Assembly: GCA_946540365.1 (NCBI GenBank)
Contig: CAMNIH010000008.1
Location: 1-26,803 of the forward strand
Source of the DNA: an uncultured Bacteroidales bacterium
GTDB lineage: Bacteria; Bacteroidota; Bacteroidia; Bacteroidales; P3
Direction of reading: 5' to 3'
DNA: 26,803 nucleotides
A program made the translations under genes and the position numbers. Below, piece by piece: positions 1 through 7,537 of this stretch (positions are counted from its first letter, which is position 1; each line of letters opens with the position of its first letter). Under the pieces are notes generated by a model that saw only the letters and a program-made list of their open reading frames with translations, did not search any database and was not told where the DNA came from.

Positions 1-476
1 TGGAAGTAGAAGAAGCCGCGCTCGTGGAAGAAGGTGTGGATGGCCATGGCCATGTGGTGGCGCAGGCGCATGACGGCGCCGAAGGTGTTGGTGCGCAGGC
101 GCAGATGTCCGATCTCACGGAGGAACTCCATGGAATGTCCTTTCTTTTGAAGGGGGTAGGTGTTGGGGTCGGCCTCGCCGTAGACGACGATGCGCCCGGC
201 CTGCACCTCGACGGCCTGGCCGCTTCCCTGGCTCTCCACCAGCTTGCCCTCCACGCCGATGCAGGCGCCGGTGCTGATGCGCTTCAGCTCCTCTTCGAAT
301 TTCTGCGGGTCGGCCACCACCTGGATATTGTGGATGATCGAGCCGTCGTTGACCGCCAGGAAGGCGACGTTCTTGTTGCCACGCTTGGTGCGCACCCATC
401 CTTTCACGCAGATGTCGGTGCCGATGAGGGCGCTGACATCCTCTTTCAACAGGTATTTAATCTCGTAACGTTTCAT
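1..476 (-). CDS. asnS: Asparaginyl-tRNA synthetase, N-terminal part (cut by window edge)
   Basis: This class II aminoacyl-tRNA synthetase charges tRNA-Asn with asparagine in the cytoplasm. Translation from the ATG at 474-476 gives about 158 residues, read by eye, before the window ends. They contain the N-terminal OB-fold anticodon-binding domain ([25 protein letters not shown], roughly residues 22-46, then an IQVVADP strand). The start of the catalytic core follows, with [17 protein letters not shown] and a run matching the [18 protein letters not shown] region of AsnRS. The order and wording fit AsnRS better than AspRS or LysRS. The start lies 12 nt beyond the stop of the guanylyltransferase gene, so the two are probably co-transcribed with thyA. 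The catalytic motifs 2 and 3 lie outside the window. The assignment is confident, but the gene's integrity cannot be judged. Confidence 0.93.
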   Translation of the reverse strand, partial: MKRYEIKYLLKEDVSALIGTDICVKGWVRTKRGNKNVAFLAVNDGSIIHNIQVVADPQKFEEELKRISTGACIGVEGKLVESQGSGQAVEVQAGRIVVYGEADPNTYPLQKKGHSMEFLREIGHLRLRTNTFGAVMRLRHHMAMAIHTFFHERGFFYF

Positions 477-488
477 ATCTTGTTTTTT

Positions 489-1583
489 CTATCTTTTATT
501 GTCAATCAGTTTCTTCAGTTCCACGTCGCTGGCGAACTTGAAGACCCGCTCCTCGTTCTTGCGGCGGCAGATCATGAGGGTGTCCTCGCTGGCGGCCACG
601 ATGTAGCCGTCCAGCCCCTCGAGGATGATGGACTTCGTCGGGTCGTCGGGCATGACCACCAGGCAGTTGCGGCTGTCGTAGGTGAAGACGTTGCCGCTCA
701 CGACAGCGTTGTCGCCCGGCTGGTGGGGTGTGACCTCGTAGAGGCTCTCCCACGTCTCCACATCGCTCCATCCGAACGAGGCCGCCAGCACATGCACGTT
801 GTCGGCATGCTCCATGATGCCGTTGTCGATCGACACCGATTCGCACTGCGAGTAGACGTACTCGAGGTCGTCGGGTGCCGTGTTGAGGCCCAGGCGGAAG
901 AAGACGTCCGCCACCTCGGGCAGGTAACGGCGGTAGGCGTCGAGCAGCACCGGCAGGCGCCACACCAGCAGGCCCGTGTTCCAGAAGAACTCGCCGCTGG
1001 CGATCATCTGGCGCGCCATGTCGACCGGCGGCTTCTCGGTGAAGGTGACCACCGGGTGCAGGTTGTGCGCCTCGGGCAGCGAGGCCTGGTCGCGGAACTG
1101 GATGTAGCCGTAGCTCGTGTCGGGCCGCGTGGGTTGGGCGCCGACGGTGATGATCCAGTCGTGCCGCTGCGCGGTGGCGACGGCCTGCTGCAGGTCGGCC
1201 ATGAAGCGCTCCTCGTGGAAGATGGCGTGGTCCGACGGCGTGACCACCAGCGTCGCCTCGGGGTCCTGCTCGCGGATGACGGCGGCGGCGTAGGCCACAC
1301 AGGGAGCCGTGTTGCGGCGCAGGGGCTCGCTCAGCACCTGCCACGTCTCCAGCCCCTCGATCTGCTCGCGCACCTGCGCCTCGTAGGCCTCGCCGGTGAC
1401 AACGACGATGTGGTTGCGCGCACACACCTGCTCGAAGCGGGCAAAGGTGAGCTGCAACATCGAGCGGCCGGCCCCCATGACGTCGATGAACTGCTTGGGG
1501 CTGTCCGTGCTGCTCACCGGCCAGAAGCGGCTGCCCAGGCCGCCGGCCATGATGATCACCCAGAGATGCGCGCTGTCCATCAT
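489..1583 (-). CDS. manC: Mannose-1-phosphate guanylyltransferase (GDP-mannose synthesis)
   Basis: This cytoplasmic enzyme makes GDP-mannose from mannose-1-phosphate and GTP, feeding fucose, capsule, LPS and glycoprotein sugars. The 364-residue protein has the nucleotidyltransferase signature [12 protein letters not shown] followed by PKQF (residues about 14-32), the VTPSDHAIF metal/sugar-phosphate motif, [15 protein letters not shown] and [13 protein letters not shown]. All appear in the order expected for the family. The C-terminal isomerase domain of the long bifunctional ManC/AlgA type is absent, so this is the short monofunctional form. The ATG at 1581-1583 overlaps the thyA TGA in an ATGA arrangement, and a GGGGAGG run inside the thyA end precedes it. 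Translation is therefore probably coupled, and a second in-frame ATG follows at once. The SID-N-GIME site usually has Tyr where Asn is here, which looks like a tolerated change. Confidence 0.93.
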   Translation of the reverse strand: MMDSAHLWVIIMAGGLGSRFWPVSSTDSPKQFIDVMGAGRSMLQLTFARFEQVCARNHIVVVTGEAYEAQVREQIEGLETWQVLSEPLRRNTAPCVAYAAAVIREQDPEATLVVTPSDHAIFHEERFMADLQQAVATAQRHDWIITVGAQPTRPDTSYGYIQFRDQASLPEAHNLHPVVTFTEKPPVDMARQMIASGEFFWNTGLLVWRLPVLLDAYRRYLPEVADVFFRLGLNTAPDDLEYVYSQCESVSIDNGIMEHADNVHVLAASFGWSDVETWESLYEVTPHQPGDNAVVSGNVFTYDSRNCLVVMPDDPTKSIILEGLDGYIVAASEDTLMICRRKNEERVFKFASDVELKKLIDNKR

Positions 1584-2473
1584 ACGCTCACCTCCCCTTT
1601 GATATGCGGCCACGGATTGTAGTCCTCCAGCTTGAAGTCCTCGTACTGGAACGAGAAGATATCCTTCACCTCGGGGTTGATGCGCATAGTGGGCAGCGGA
1701 CGCGGCTCGCGCGAGAGCTGCAGGCGCACCTGGTCCAGGTGGTTGCGGTAGATGTGGGCGTCGCCGAAGGTGTGTACAAACTCGCCCGGCTCCAGGCCGC
1801 ACACCTGCGCCACCATCATCGTCAGCAGCGCGTAGCTGGCGATGTTGAACGGCACGCCGAGGAAGATGTCGGCGCTCCGCTGGTAGAGCTGGCAGGAAAG
1901 CCTGCCTTTGGCAGGATGAGTGGGTAGTGATGAGTGGGTAGTGGGTAGCACCTGGTCCCGATTGCTATCCACTACACACTGTCCACTACCCACTTGCGGA
2001 GCCGCAGGCTCCACATAGAACTGGAACAGGCAGTGGCAGGGCGGCAGCGCCATGTCCTGGATCTCGGCAGGATTCCAGGCCGTCACCAGCAGGCGGCGGC
2101 TGTAGGGGTTGGTCTTGATGTCGTTGACGACATTGGCGATCTGGTCGATCGCGCCGCCATGGCCGTCGGGCCACGAGCGCCACTGCGAGCCGTAGACAGG
2201 CCCCAGGTCGCCGTTGGCGTCGGCCCACTCGTCCCAGATCGAGACGCCGTGCTCCTTCAGGTAACCGATATTCGTCTCGCCGCGGAGAAACCACAGCAGC
2301 TCATATATAATCGAACGCAGATGCAACTTCTTGGTAGTCAGCAGAGGGAAACCCTCGCCGAGCGGAAAGCGCATCTGATAGCCGAACACGCCGACAGTGC
2401 CCGTACCCGTACGGTCCAGGCGCTCCGTGCCGTGATCCAGCACATATTGCAGGAGATCAAGATATTGCTTCAT
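1580..2473 (-). CDS. thyA: Thymidylate synthase with an in-frame insertion
   Basis: ThyA converts dUMP to dTMP using methylene-tetrahydrofolate. I chose the ATG at 2471-2473 because [16 protein letters not shown] is the usual N-terminus; upstream in-frame starts extend into or near the promoter box at 2519-2526. From there the protein is 297 residues. Visible motifs are [32 protein letters not shown], the catalytic [36 protein letters not shown] and [12 protein letters not shown], ending in KGEVSV. Between FQFYV and [10 protein letters not shown], where E. coli ThyA has just Ala-Asp-Gly-Lys, there are about 33 extra residues. They are encoded by a low-complexity palindromic element (separate entry). 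Since 264 residues is the usual length, 297 matches one clean 99-nt gain in frame. All catalytic motifs survive, so the enzyme is probably active. Confidence 0.95.
   Translation of the reverse strand: MKQYLDLLQYVLDHGTERLDRTGTGTVGVFGYQMRFPLGEGFPLLTTKKLHLRSIIYELLWFLRGETNIGYLKEHGVSIWDEWADANGDLGPVYGSQWRSWPDGHGGAIDQIANVVNDIKTNPYSRRLLVTAWNPAEIQDMALPPCHCLFQFYVEPAAPQVGSGQCVVDSNRDQVLPTTHSSLPTHPAKGRLSCQLYQRSADIFLGVPFNIASYALLTMMVAQVCGLEPGEFVHTFGDAHIYRNHLDQVRLQLSREPRPLPTMRINPEVKDIFSFQYEDFKLEDYNPWPHIKGEVSV
1901..2012. repeat. Palindromic low-complexity element inside thyA
   Basis: The core is an imperfect inverted repeat. The left arm at 1918-1949 (AGTGGGTAGTG-type units) and the right arm at 1964-1995 match at 26 of 32 positions when paired, around a 14-nt centre. 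It is flanked by two small GC-rich hairpins with 3-nt loops: CCTGCC-TTT-GGCAGG at 1901-1915 and GAGCC-GCA-GGCTC at 1999-2011. The arms are built from degenerate GTGGGTA/GTAG tandem units unlike the surrounding codon usage. The element stays open in the thyA frame and encodes the extra loop of ThyA. Exact borders cannot be set without an uninterrupted relative. The low complexity and the dyad are directly visible; an insertion origin is inferred. Confidence 0.75.
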
Positions 2474-2518
2474 TCCAACATTCAATAACGGCACAAACCG
2501 CATTTTGTTGTGCGCCTC

Positions 2519-2526
2519 CAAAAATA
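2519..2526 (-). promoter_or_regulatory. TAnnTTTG -7 box for thyA operon
   Basis: On the minus strand the sequence reads TATTTTTG, a perfect match to the Bacteroidota primary sigma factor -7 consensus. A start about 7 nt downstream would leave a leader of roughly 40 nt to the chosen thyA ATG. No convincing -33 TTTG was seen, and the upstream side runs straight into the 104-bp palindrome. Confidence 0.6.
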
Positions 2527-2535
2527 AATATCAAG

Positions 2536-2639
2536 TCTACCTTTTCTTCAGTCGTTCTTCAGTCGTTCTTCAGTCGTTCTTCAGTGATCACTGAAGAACG
2601 ACTGAAGAACGACTGAAGAACGACTGAAGAAAAGGTAGA
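2536..2639. repeat. Perfect 104-bp palindrome built from 11-bp tandem units
   Basis: Every base from 2536 to 2587 pairs with 2588 to 2639, giving 52-bp arms and no loop. I checked the pairing base by base, and the symmetry ends at 2535/2640. Each arm holds three tandem copies of CTTCAGTCGTT (2546-2578 on the left, their complements at 2597-2629 on the right), around a central CAGTGATCACTG. It sits between the divergent promoters of thyA and the Na/Pi transporter, overlapping neither coding region. RNA across it from either side would fold into one very long hairpin. Possible roles are a terminator-like insulator, a repeat-family member or a protein-binding array. A fold-back assembly artefact must also be excluded. 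Confidence 0.93.
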
Positions 2640-2726
2640 GTCATCCCCTCGTCATGACAGGGCTGGGGAGGGGCATGATTGCAAAAAATTAACAAAAACG
2701 TAACAATTTTATCGTCGGATTATTTG

Positions 2727-2734
2727 TACTTTTG
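2727..2734 (+). promoter_or_regulatory. TAnnTTTG -7 box for the Na/Pi transporter
   Basis: TACTTTTG matches the Bacteroidota -7 consensus and lies 27 nt before the ATG at 2762. The preceding 60 nt (2675-2725) are AT-rich with A-tracts. A short imperfect dyad, TCATCCCCTC at 2641-2650 with GAGGGGCATGA nearby, lies between this box and the 104-bp palindrome and may be part of the leader or regulatory region. Confidence 0.6.
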
Positions 2735-2761
2735 CAAATTTAAACGAACAACAAAACCGCT

Positions 2762-4477
2762 ATGGACATACAAATTATACTACTGGTAATCTTGAAGTTG
2801 GCTGGAGCCTTGGCCATCTTCCTGTTCGCCATGAAACTGATGAGCGAGGGCCTGCAGAAGTATGCAGGCTCCAAATTGCGCCATATCCTCACCAAGGTCA
2901 CGGGCAAGCCCCTGAGCGGCATCCTGGCCGGCACGGGCGTGACGGCCATCATACAGAGTTCGACGGCGACCACGGTGATGACGGTGGGCTTTGCCGGGGC
3001 GGGCCTGCTGACGCTGGCCGGTGCCATCGCCGTGGTGATGGGTGCCAACATCGGCACCACGGTGACCGCCTGGATCATCACCATCTTCGGCCTGGGTGGC
3101 GGCGGCGGCGAGGAGAAGGTGCCCCTGATGCCGATGATCATCGCGGCCATCAGTCTTTTCTTCATTTTCAGCAAGAAAGACAAGATGCAGTACCTCGGCC
3201 AGACGATCATCGGCCTGGCGCTGCTGATCCTGGGCCTGGGCCTGATGGGCGACTCGGTGCCGCCGCTCGACGAGAACGTGGCGCACTCGATCGCCTCGCT
3301 CGGGCAGTGGGGCTACTGGTCGGTGCTGCTGTTCATCGTGGTGGGGGCCGTGCTGTGCATCATCCTGCAGACCTCGTCGGCCATGACGGCCGTCATCCTG
3401 CTGATGGCCAGCCAGGGGTGGATCGACTTTCCGACGTCGATGGCCCTGGTCATAGGCCAGAACCTGGGCACCACGCTGACTGCCCAGGTGGTGGCCATGA
3501 CCACAGGCACCACCGGCAAGCGCACCGCCCGCGCACACCTGGTGTTCAACGTGGCCGGCGCCATCATTTTCCTCATCCCCTTCTACCCCATCTGCAACGC
3601 GGTCATGGCCGTCAGCGAACGGCTCGACTCGCTGCTGCCCAACATACCGCTCATTCCGCTGGCCATCACGGTGTTCCACACGCTCTTCAACGTGGTCACC
3701 ACTATCATCCTGGCCTTCTTCATACCGCAGATTGAGAAGATAGTGACCTGGATGGTGCCCGACAAGAAGGGCGAGGAGGGCGAGGAGGAATTCCGCCTCA
3801 CCTACCTCGAGCCCAACCTGCTCTCCACCGCCGAGCTCAACCTGCAGAGCGCCAAGAGCGAGATCGAGGAGTTCTCGAAGCGGGTGCTTCGCATGTATAC
3901 CTTCCTGCCGGGGCTGCGCACGGCCAAGAACGACGAGGAGTTCGACGGCATCATGGACCGCGTGGCCAAGTATGAGGGCATCACCGACCGCATGGAGATG
4001 GAGATCAGCAAGTTCCTCACCCGCGTCGGTTCAGGCGACGTGTCGGTACACGCCTCGGAACGCATCAGCTCGATGCTCCGCATCATCGACAACCTCGAGT
4101 CGATCGGCGACTCGATCTATCAGATTGCCATGACGCGCAAGAACAAACGCGAGGACGCCGTCCACTTCGACGCGGGCCTGAACGCCAACCTCTCGCACAT
4201 GAGCGACTTGGTGCAGAAAGCCCTCGACGTGATGGATGCCAACCTGCACGACTATGACCACGTGGACCTGGACGCCGCCTACGCCGCCGAGCACGAGATC
4301 AACGCATACCGCGACCGCCTGCGGACGCAACACCTCGACGCCCTGAAGCTGGGTGTCTACGACTACGCCATCGGCAACGCCTACTCGAGCCTCTACGCCC
4401 TCTACGAGAAGCTGGGCGACTACGTCATCAACGTCAGCGAGGCCATCGACGGCTCAAGAAAACATACAGAGGATTAA
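2762..4477 (+). CDS. Na+/phosphate cotransporter with PhoU-like C-terminal domain
   Basis: This inner-membrane transporter of the NaPi-II (PNaS) family takes up inorganic phosphate with sodium. The 571-residue protein begins with membrane helices and carries the duplicated family signatures: IQSSTATTVMTVGF at residues about 64-77 and LQTSSAMTAVILL at about 202-214. GANIGTT follows the first and GQNLGTT the second. After about residue 335 a charged linker leads into a helical PhoU-like domain (about 350-565, with SSMLRIIDNLESIGDSIYQIA), thought to sense or gate phosphate transport. The gene stands alone, divergent from thyA. Its TAA and the gldD stop codon share the four bases TTAA at 4474-4477, so the two convergent genes have no room for a separate terminator. 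No pho box was identified. Confidence 0.93.
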   Translation: MDIQIILLVILKLAGALAIFLFAMKLMSEGLQKYAGSKLRHILTKVTGKPLSGILAGTGVTAIIQSSTATTVMTVGFAGAGLLTLAGAIAVVMGANIGTTVTAWIITIFGLGGGGGEEKVPLMPMIIAAISLFFIFSKKDKMQYLGQTIIGLALLILGLGLMGDSVPPLDENVAHSIASLGQWGYWSVLLFIVVGAVLCIILQTSSAMTAVILLMASQGWIDFPTSMALVIGQNLGTTLTAQVVAMTTGTTGKRTARAHLVFNVAGAIIFLIPFYPICNAVMAVSERLDSLLPNIPLIPLAITVFHTLFNVVTTIILAFFIPQIEKIVTWMVPDKKGEEGEEEFRLTYLEPNLLSTAELNLQSAKSEIEEFSKRVLRMYTFLPGLRTAKNDEEFDGIMDRVAKYEGITDRMEMEISKFLTRVGSGDVSVHASERISSMLRIIDNLESIGDSIYQIAMTRKNKREDAVHFDAGLNANLSHMSDLVQKALDVMDANLHDYDHVDLDAAYAAEHEINAYRDRLRTQHLDALKLGVYDYAIGNAYSSLYALYEKLGDYVINVSEAIDGSRKHTED

Positions 4478-5139
4478 CGCCAGCGGAGCGTCTCGACCAG
4501 GTGCTCGACGTCGGCCTGTATGTAGTCGATGACGGGCGCCAGCGAGTCGTTGTTGGGGGTGACGTTGAGGAAGAGGGCACCCCGCAGGAAGTGGCGCGTG
4601 CTGTCGGTCAGCCAGAACTGGCAGGTGGAGGCCACCCGGCTCCCCTTCAGGTAATAGACCGTGCCATACACCTTGTTCTCAGCATCTTCGTAGCCCTGTT
4701 CCTCCACCCCCGAGGTGAAGGTGTAGTGTTTTTCCAGCATGCGCGACGAGGTGTCGATCTGCCCGCGCAGGTCTTCGGGGCCGTTCAACGTCTTGTAGGT
4801 CAAGTAAATCACGCTGTTCCACTGCGGATAGTTGATGTCGAGCCACACCTCGTCGTATTTGACGCGGTCGGGCTTGATGCTTCCGTCGGCCATGAAGGTG
4901 GCCACCTGGCGCGGTTTCTTGAGCGTCAGCTGGGCACTGTCGTTGGCCTCGAAGCGGAACGGGAGCACGATGCTCGGCAGGGTCTGTCCGTTGATACTCG
5001 TCGGCAGCGTGTCAACGAGCCAGTAAGCGTGTTCCGGCATGTCGATGCGCAGATAGGCCTGCGGCTTGGGGGTGTAGTCGTTGTGGCAGGCAGCCAGCAG
5101 ACAGCCGGCCGCTGCGATAATGATAAGCAATCGTTTCAT
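4474..5139 (-). CDS. gldD: Gliding-motility-type lipoprotein GldD
   Basis: GldD is a lipoprotein needed for gliding in Flavobacterium, where the T9SS drives surface motility. The 221-residue product starts with a lipoprotein signal peptide ending LAAC (Cys18). Family landmarks follow: DYTPKPQAYLRIDMPEHAY, LPFRFE, WLDINYPQWNSVIYLTYK, EDAENKVYGTVYYLKG, CQFWLTDSTRHFLRGALFL and a terminal HLVETLRWR. All match remembered GldD sequences across the length. The ATG overlaps the pcm TGA (ATGA at 5136-5139), making it the last gene of the sigma-trmH-thiL-pcm-gldD chain. Many Bacteroidales carrying GldD are not known to glide, so its role here may be in envelope or secretion functions. The T9SS sorting domain on the peptidase at 16677 shows that a T9SS is probably present. 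Confidence 0.9.
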   Translation of the reverse strand: MKRLLIIIAAAGCLLAACHNDYTPKPQAYLRIDMPEHAYWLVDTLPTSINGQTLPSIVLPFRFEANDSAQLTLKKPRQVATFMADGSIKPDRVKYDEVWLDINYPQWNSVIYLTYKTLNGPEDLRGQIDTSSRMLEKHYTFTSGVEEQGYEDAENKVYGTVYYLKGSRVASTCQFWLTDSTRHFLRGALFLNVTPNNDSLAPVIDYIQADVEHLVETLRWR

Positions 5140-5783
5140 TTCATTGCCTTTCCGTTCAACATGGGTACGAAGCTGTAGGTGCCGAATTTCTCCACCCGCC
5201 ATTCGCCGCTGGCGTCGCCCTCCTTGGTGATGCGGAGCATCTCCTGCTCCTCCTCGCCGAGGGGGATGACCATGATGCCGCCCACCTTGAGCTGGGCCAT
5301 GAGGGCTGCCGGGATCTCGGGGGCGCCACAGGTGACGATGATGCGGTCGTAGGATCCGTTGAGGCCCTGGTAGCCGTCGCCGAGGAAGCACTGGGCCCGG
5401 AAACCGGCGTCGGCCAGCAGCCGTCGGGTCTGCTCGTAGAGGCCTTTCTGGCGCTCGATGGTGAACACCTTGGCCCCCATGCGGCAGAGAACGGCGGTCT
5501 GGTAGCCGCTGCCGGTGCCTATCTCCAGCACCTTCATGCCGCTCCTGAGATCGAGCAGCTGGCTCTGCATGGCCACGGTGGAGGGGTGCGAGATGGTCTG
5601 GTCGCAGCCGATCTTGAGCGCCCGGTCCTCGTAGGCCAGGGCATCGAGGGCGCTGTCGAGGAACCAATGGCGCGGCACCTCGTCCATGGCCTTCAGCACC
5701 GCCTCGTCGGTGATGCCCTTGTGGCGCAGCGCCTCGACCATCTGGCGCCGCAAGCCCTTGTGTTTGAATGTATCCTGTCTCAT
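5136..5783 (-). CDS. pcm: Protein-L-isoaspartate O-methyltransferase
   Basis: PCMT transfers methyl from S-adenosylmethionine to abnormal L-isoaspartyl residues so they can revert to aspartate, repairing aged proteins in the cytoplasm. The 215-residue product has the diagnostic DQTISHPSTVAMQSQLL (about 61-77), then the SAM-binding glycine motif VLEIGTGSGYQTAVL (85-99). Further on are FTIERQKGLYEQTRRLL, the GDGYQGL loop, YDRIIVTCGAPEIP and QLKVGGIMVIPLG, all in the family order. Length is normal for the family. Its ATG overlaps the stop of the ThiL-like gene and its own stop overlaps the gldD start, so expression is tightly linked to both. Confidence 0.94.
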   Translation of the reverse strand: MRQDTFKHKGLRRQMVEALRHKGITDEAVLKAMDEVPRHWFLDSALDALAYEDRALKIGCDQTISHPSTVAMQSQLLDLRSGMKVLEIGTGSGYQTAVLCRMGAKVFTIERQKGLYEQTRRLLADAGFRAQCFLGDGYQGLNGSYDRIIVTCGAPEIPAALMAQLKVGGIMVIPLGEEEQEMLRITKEGDASGEWRVEKFGTYSFVPMLNGKAMK

Positions 5784-6799
5784 TCCTCGACCCCTTGGAA
5801 GCCCTGGGCACGCAGGGTGATGGTGGTGTTCTGCGGCGTCACCATGACGGGCGGCATGCCCTCTTCGGTGACATAGCCGATGATATGGATGCCCTCCATG
5901 GACTTGATCTTCTCGTAGTCCTTCTGGCTGACGGTGAAGAGGAGCTCGTAGTCCTCGCCGCCGTTGAGGGCACAGCTGACGGGCAGCATGTTCTTGCTCA
6001 TCTCCGAGCAGACGCGCGTCACCTGATAGTCGATGGGCAGACGCTCCTCGTAGACCTCGCAGCCGCACTTCGAGGCGCGCGTCAGATGCAGCAGGGCGTC
6101 GGCCAGACCGCGGCTGACGTCGATCATCGAGGTGGGCACCACGCCGGCCTCGCGCAGCTGCTTGACGACATCCATGCGGGGTTCGGGCTTGAGGAAGCGC
6201 TCGAGGACATAGTCGTAGCCGTCCAGGTCGGGCTGGAAGTTGGGGTCGGCTTGGTAGGTCACCTTCTCGCGTTCCAGGACCAGCAGGCCGGCATAGGCGC
6301 TGCCGAGGTCGCCGCTGCAACAGATGAGGTCGTTGTGCGAAGCCCCGTGGCGGTAGGTGACTTTATCCTCGTCGACCTCGCCCACTGCCGTGACCGTCAG
6401 CACCATCCCGGCACGCGAGGTGGCCGTCTCACCGCCCACCAGCTGCACGTCGTAGCGGTCGCAGCAGAGGTGGATGCCGGCATAGAGCTCGTCCAGGGCC
6501 TCGACCGAGTAGCGGTTGCTGACGGCGATGGAAACCAGCGCCTGGCGCGGGGTGCCGTTCATGGCGGCGATGTTGCTGATGGCGATGGACATCGCCTTGT
6601 AGCCCAGGTGTTTCAGCGGAGTGTACATCATATCGAAGTCCACCCCCTCGACCATCGTCTGGGTGGTGATCAGCATGCGTCCCAGCACGGCGCAGTCGTC
6701 GCCCGCGCAGTCGGTTCCGGCGGTCAGCCGGTCGATGAGGGCCACCTTGCCCAGCTGGCTGATCTCGGTGCGACCCTCTTGGTATTGCAGTTGTTCCAT
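5780..6799 (-). CDS. ThiL-like (thiamine-monophosphate kinase family), altered metal sites
   Basis: ThiL phosphorylates thiamine monophosphate to the cofactor diphosphate. The 339-residue protein is clearly homologous over its whole length (GDDCAVL, EGVDFDMMYTPLKHLGYKA, NIAAMNGTPRQ, LVGGET, LERFLKPEPRMD, ALNGGEDYELLFTV). However, four normally acidic positions differ. TTD is TTQ (Gln47), SD(I/L)AAM is SNIAAM (Asn76), GGDT is GGET (Glu124) and DxSDGL is DVSRGL (Arg230). From family knowledge these Asp residues help bind Mg and nucleotide. EGVHFD also reads EGVDFD. Only the GDD pair (34-35) and the GGEDYEL site are intact. The frame is clean, so this is not a decaying pseudogene but perhaps a pseudo-enzyme or a kinase relative with another role. 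I therefore leave the symbol blank. It starts 6 nt after the upstream methyltransferase stop. Confidence 0.85.
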   Translation of the reverse strand: MEQLQYQEGRTEISQLGKVALIDRLTAGTDCAGDDCAVLGRMLITTQTMVEGVDFDMMYTPLKHLGYKAMSIAISNIAAMNGTPRQALVSIAVSNRYSVEALDELYAGIHLCCDRYDVQLVGGETATSRAGMVLTVTAVGEVDEDKVTYRHGASHNDLICCSGDLGSAYAGLLVLEREKVTYQADPNFQPDLDGYDYVLERFLKPEPRMDVVKQLREAGVVPTSMIDVSRGLADALLHLTRASKCGCEVYEERLPIDYQVTRVCSEMSKNMLPVSCALNGGEDYELLFTVSQKDYEKIKSMEGIHIIGYVTEEGMPPVMVTPQNTTITLRAQGFQGVEE

Positions 6800-6805
6800 A
6801 TTGTC

Positions 6806-7537
6806 TTATTGTATGAGTGAGTTAATCAAAATGCCCGCAGCCACACTGGCGTTGAGGCTCTCGGCCGTGCCGCCGCGGTTGGGGATGAGGACGGGATGGG
6901 TGACACGGGCCATGGCCGCGGGGCTGATGCCGCGGCTCTCGTTGCCGATGAGGAGTACGGCATCCGCCTGTGGCAGCGGCACCGTGCCGAGCGGACGCCC
7001 CTGCAGCGAGGCGCCGTAGACCGGCATCCCGCAGCCGGCCAGCCACTGCGGCAGGTCGACGTAATCGACCTGCGTGCGGAACACCGCCCCCATCGAAGCC
7101 TGCACCACCTTGGGGTTGAAGCAGGAGACGGTGTCGGGCGAGCAGACGATGCGGCGCACGCCGTACCAGTCGGCCGTCCGCATGATGGTGCCCATGTTGC
7201 CGGGATCCTGCAGGTGGTCGAGGGCCAGGGTCAATCGTGAATTGTGAAGGTGGAGGGTGGAATGGCGCTCGACAAGCATCCACACCTGGTTGGGACTCTT
7301 GAAGTTGGAGAGGCGTTCCAGCTCGGCCGGGCCGACTTCGAACACCTCTGCCGTCCCGATGCCGTCGGCATGGGCCGACAGCCAGTCGGCCGTGGCGCAC
7401 ACCGTGCGCACGACGAAGCCCGACGCCAACGCCTCGGCGCACATCTTGGGGCCCTCGACGACAAAGACCGCCTCCTCGTCGCAGCACTTCTGCTGGCGGT
7501 AGGCGGTCAGTTCCTTTAACTTATTCTTCGAAATCAA
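6806..7537 (-). CDS. SpoU/TrmH-family RNA 2'-O-methyltransferase
   Basis: This is a SPOUT-fold enzyme that 2'-O-methylates a ribose in rRNA or tRNA using SAM. The 243-residue protein has an N-terminal substrate-binding domain (VFVVEGPKMCAEAL) and the three SpoU motifs in order: DPGNMGTIMRTADW, LLIGNESRGIS and IPNRGGTAESLNASVAAGIL. These form the knotted SAM site and the dimer interface. Close Bacteroidota relatives are usually annotated as RNA methyltransferase or RlmB-like; the exact target nucleotide cannot be read from sequence. The start is TTG at 7535-7537, overlapping the TGA of the sigma factor gene (TTGA). It is preferred because ISKNKL is the usual family N-terminus and no ATG precedes the conserved domain. 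A low-complexity stretch at 7232-7262 encodes the variable interdomain linker. Confidence 0.9.
   Translation of the reverse strand: MISKNKLKELTAYRQQKCCDEEAVFVVEGPKMCAEALASGFVVRTVCATADWLSAHADGIGTAEVFEVGPAELERLSNFKSPNQVWMLVERHSTLHLHNSRLTLALDHLQDPGNMGTIMRTADWYGVRRIVCSPDTVSCFNPKVVQASMGAVFRTQVDYVDLPQWLAGCGMPVYGASLQGRPLGTVPLPQADAVLLIGNESRGISPAAMARVTHPVLIPNRGGTAESLNASVAAGILINSLIQ

Noticed and set aside
24..1622. A 532-codon plus-strand open frame
   Set aside because: It runs antisense across asnS and the guanylyltransferase gene, both recognised by motif order.
1901..2012. Intein or self-splicing intron in thyA (phage td introns are a precedent)
   Set aside because: About 100 bases is far too short for either; there are no intein blocks or intron core, and the frame is simply continuous.
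2541..2634. CRISPR-like repeat array
   Set aside because: The 11-bp units are contiguous with no spacers and form one palindrome.
5780..6799. Pseudogene call for the ThiL-like gene
   Set aside because: The frame is uninterrupted, of normal length and well conserved outside the four altered sites, which argues for selection on a protein.
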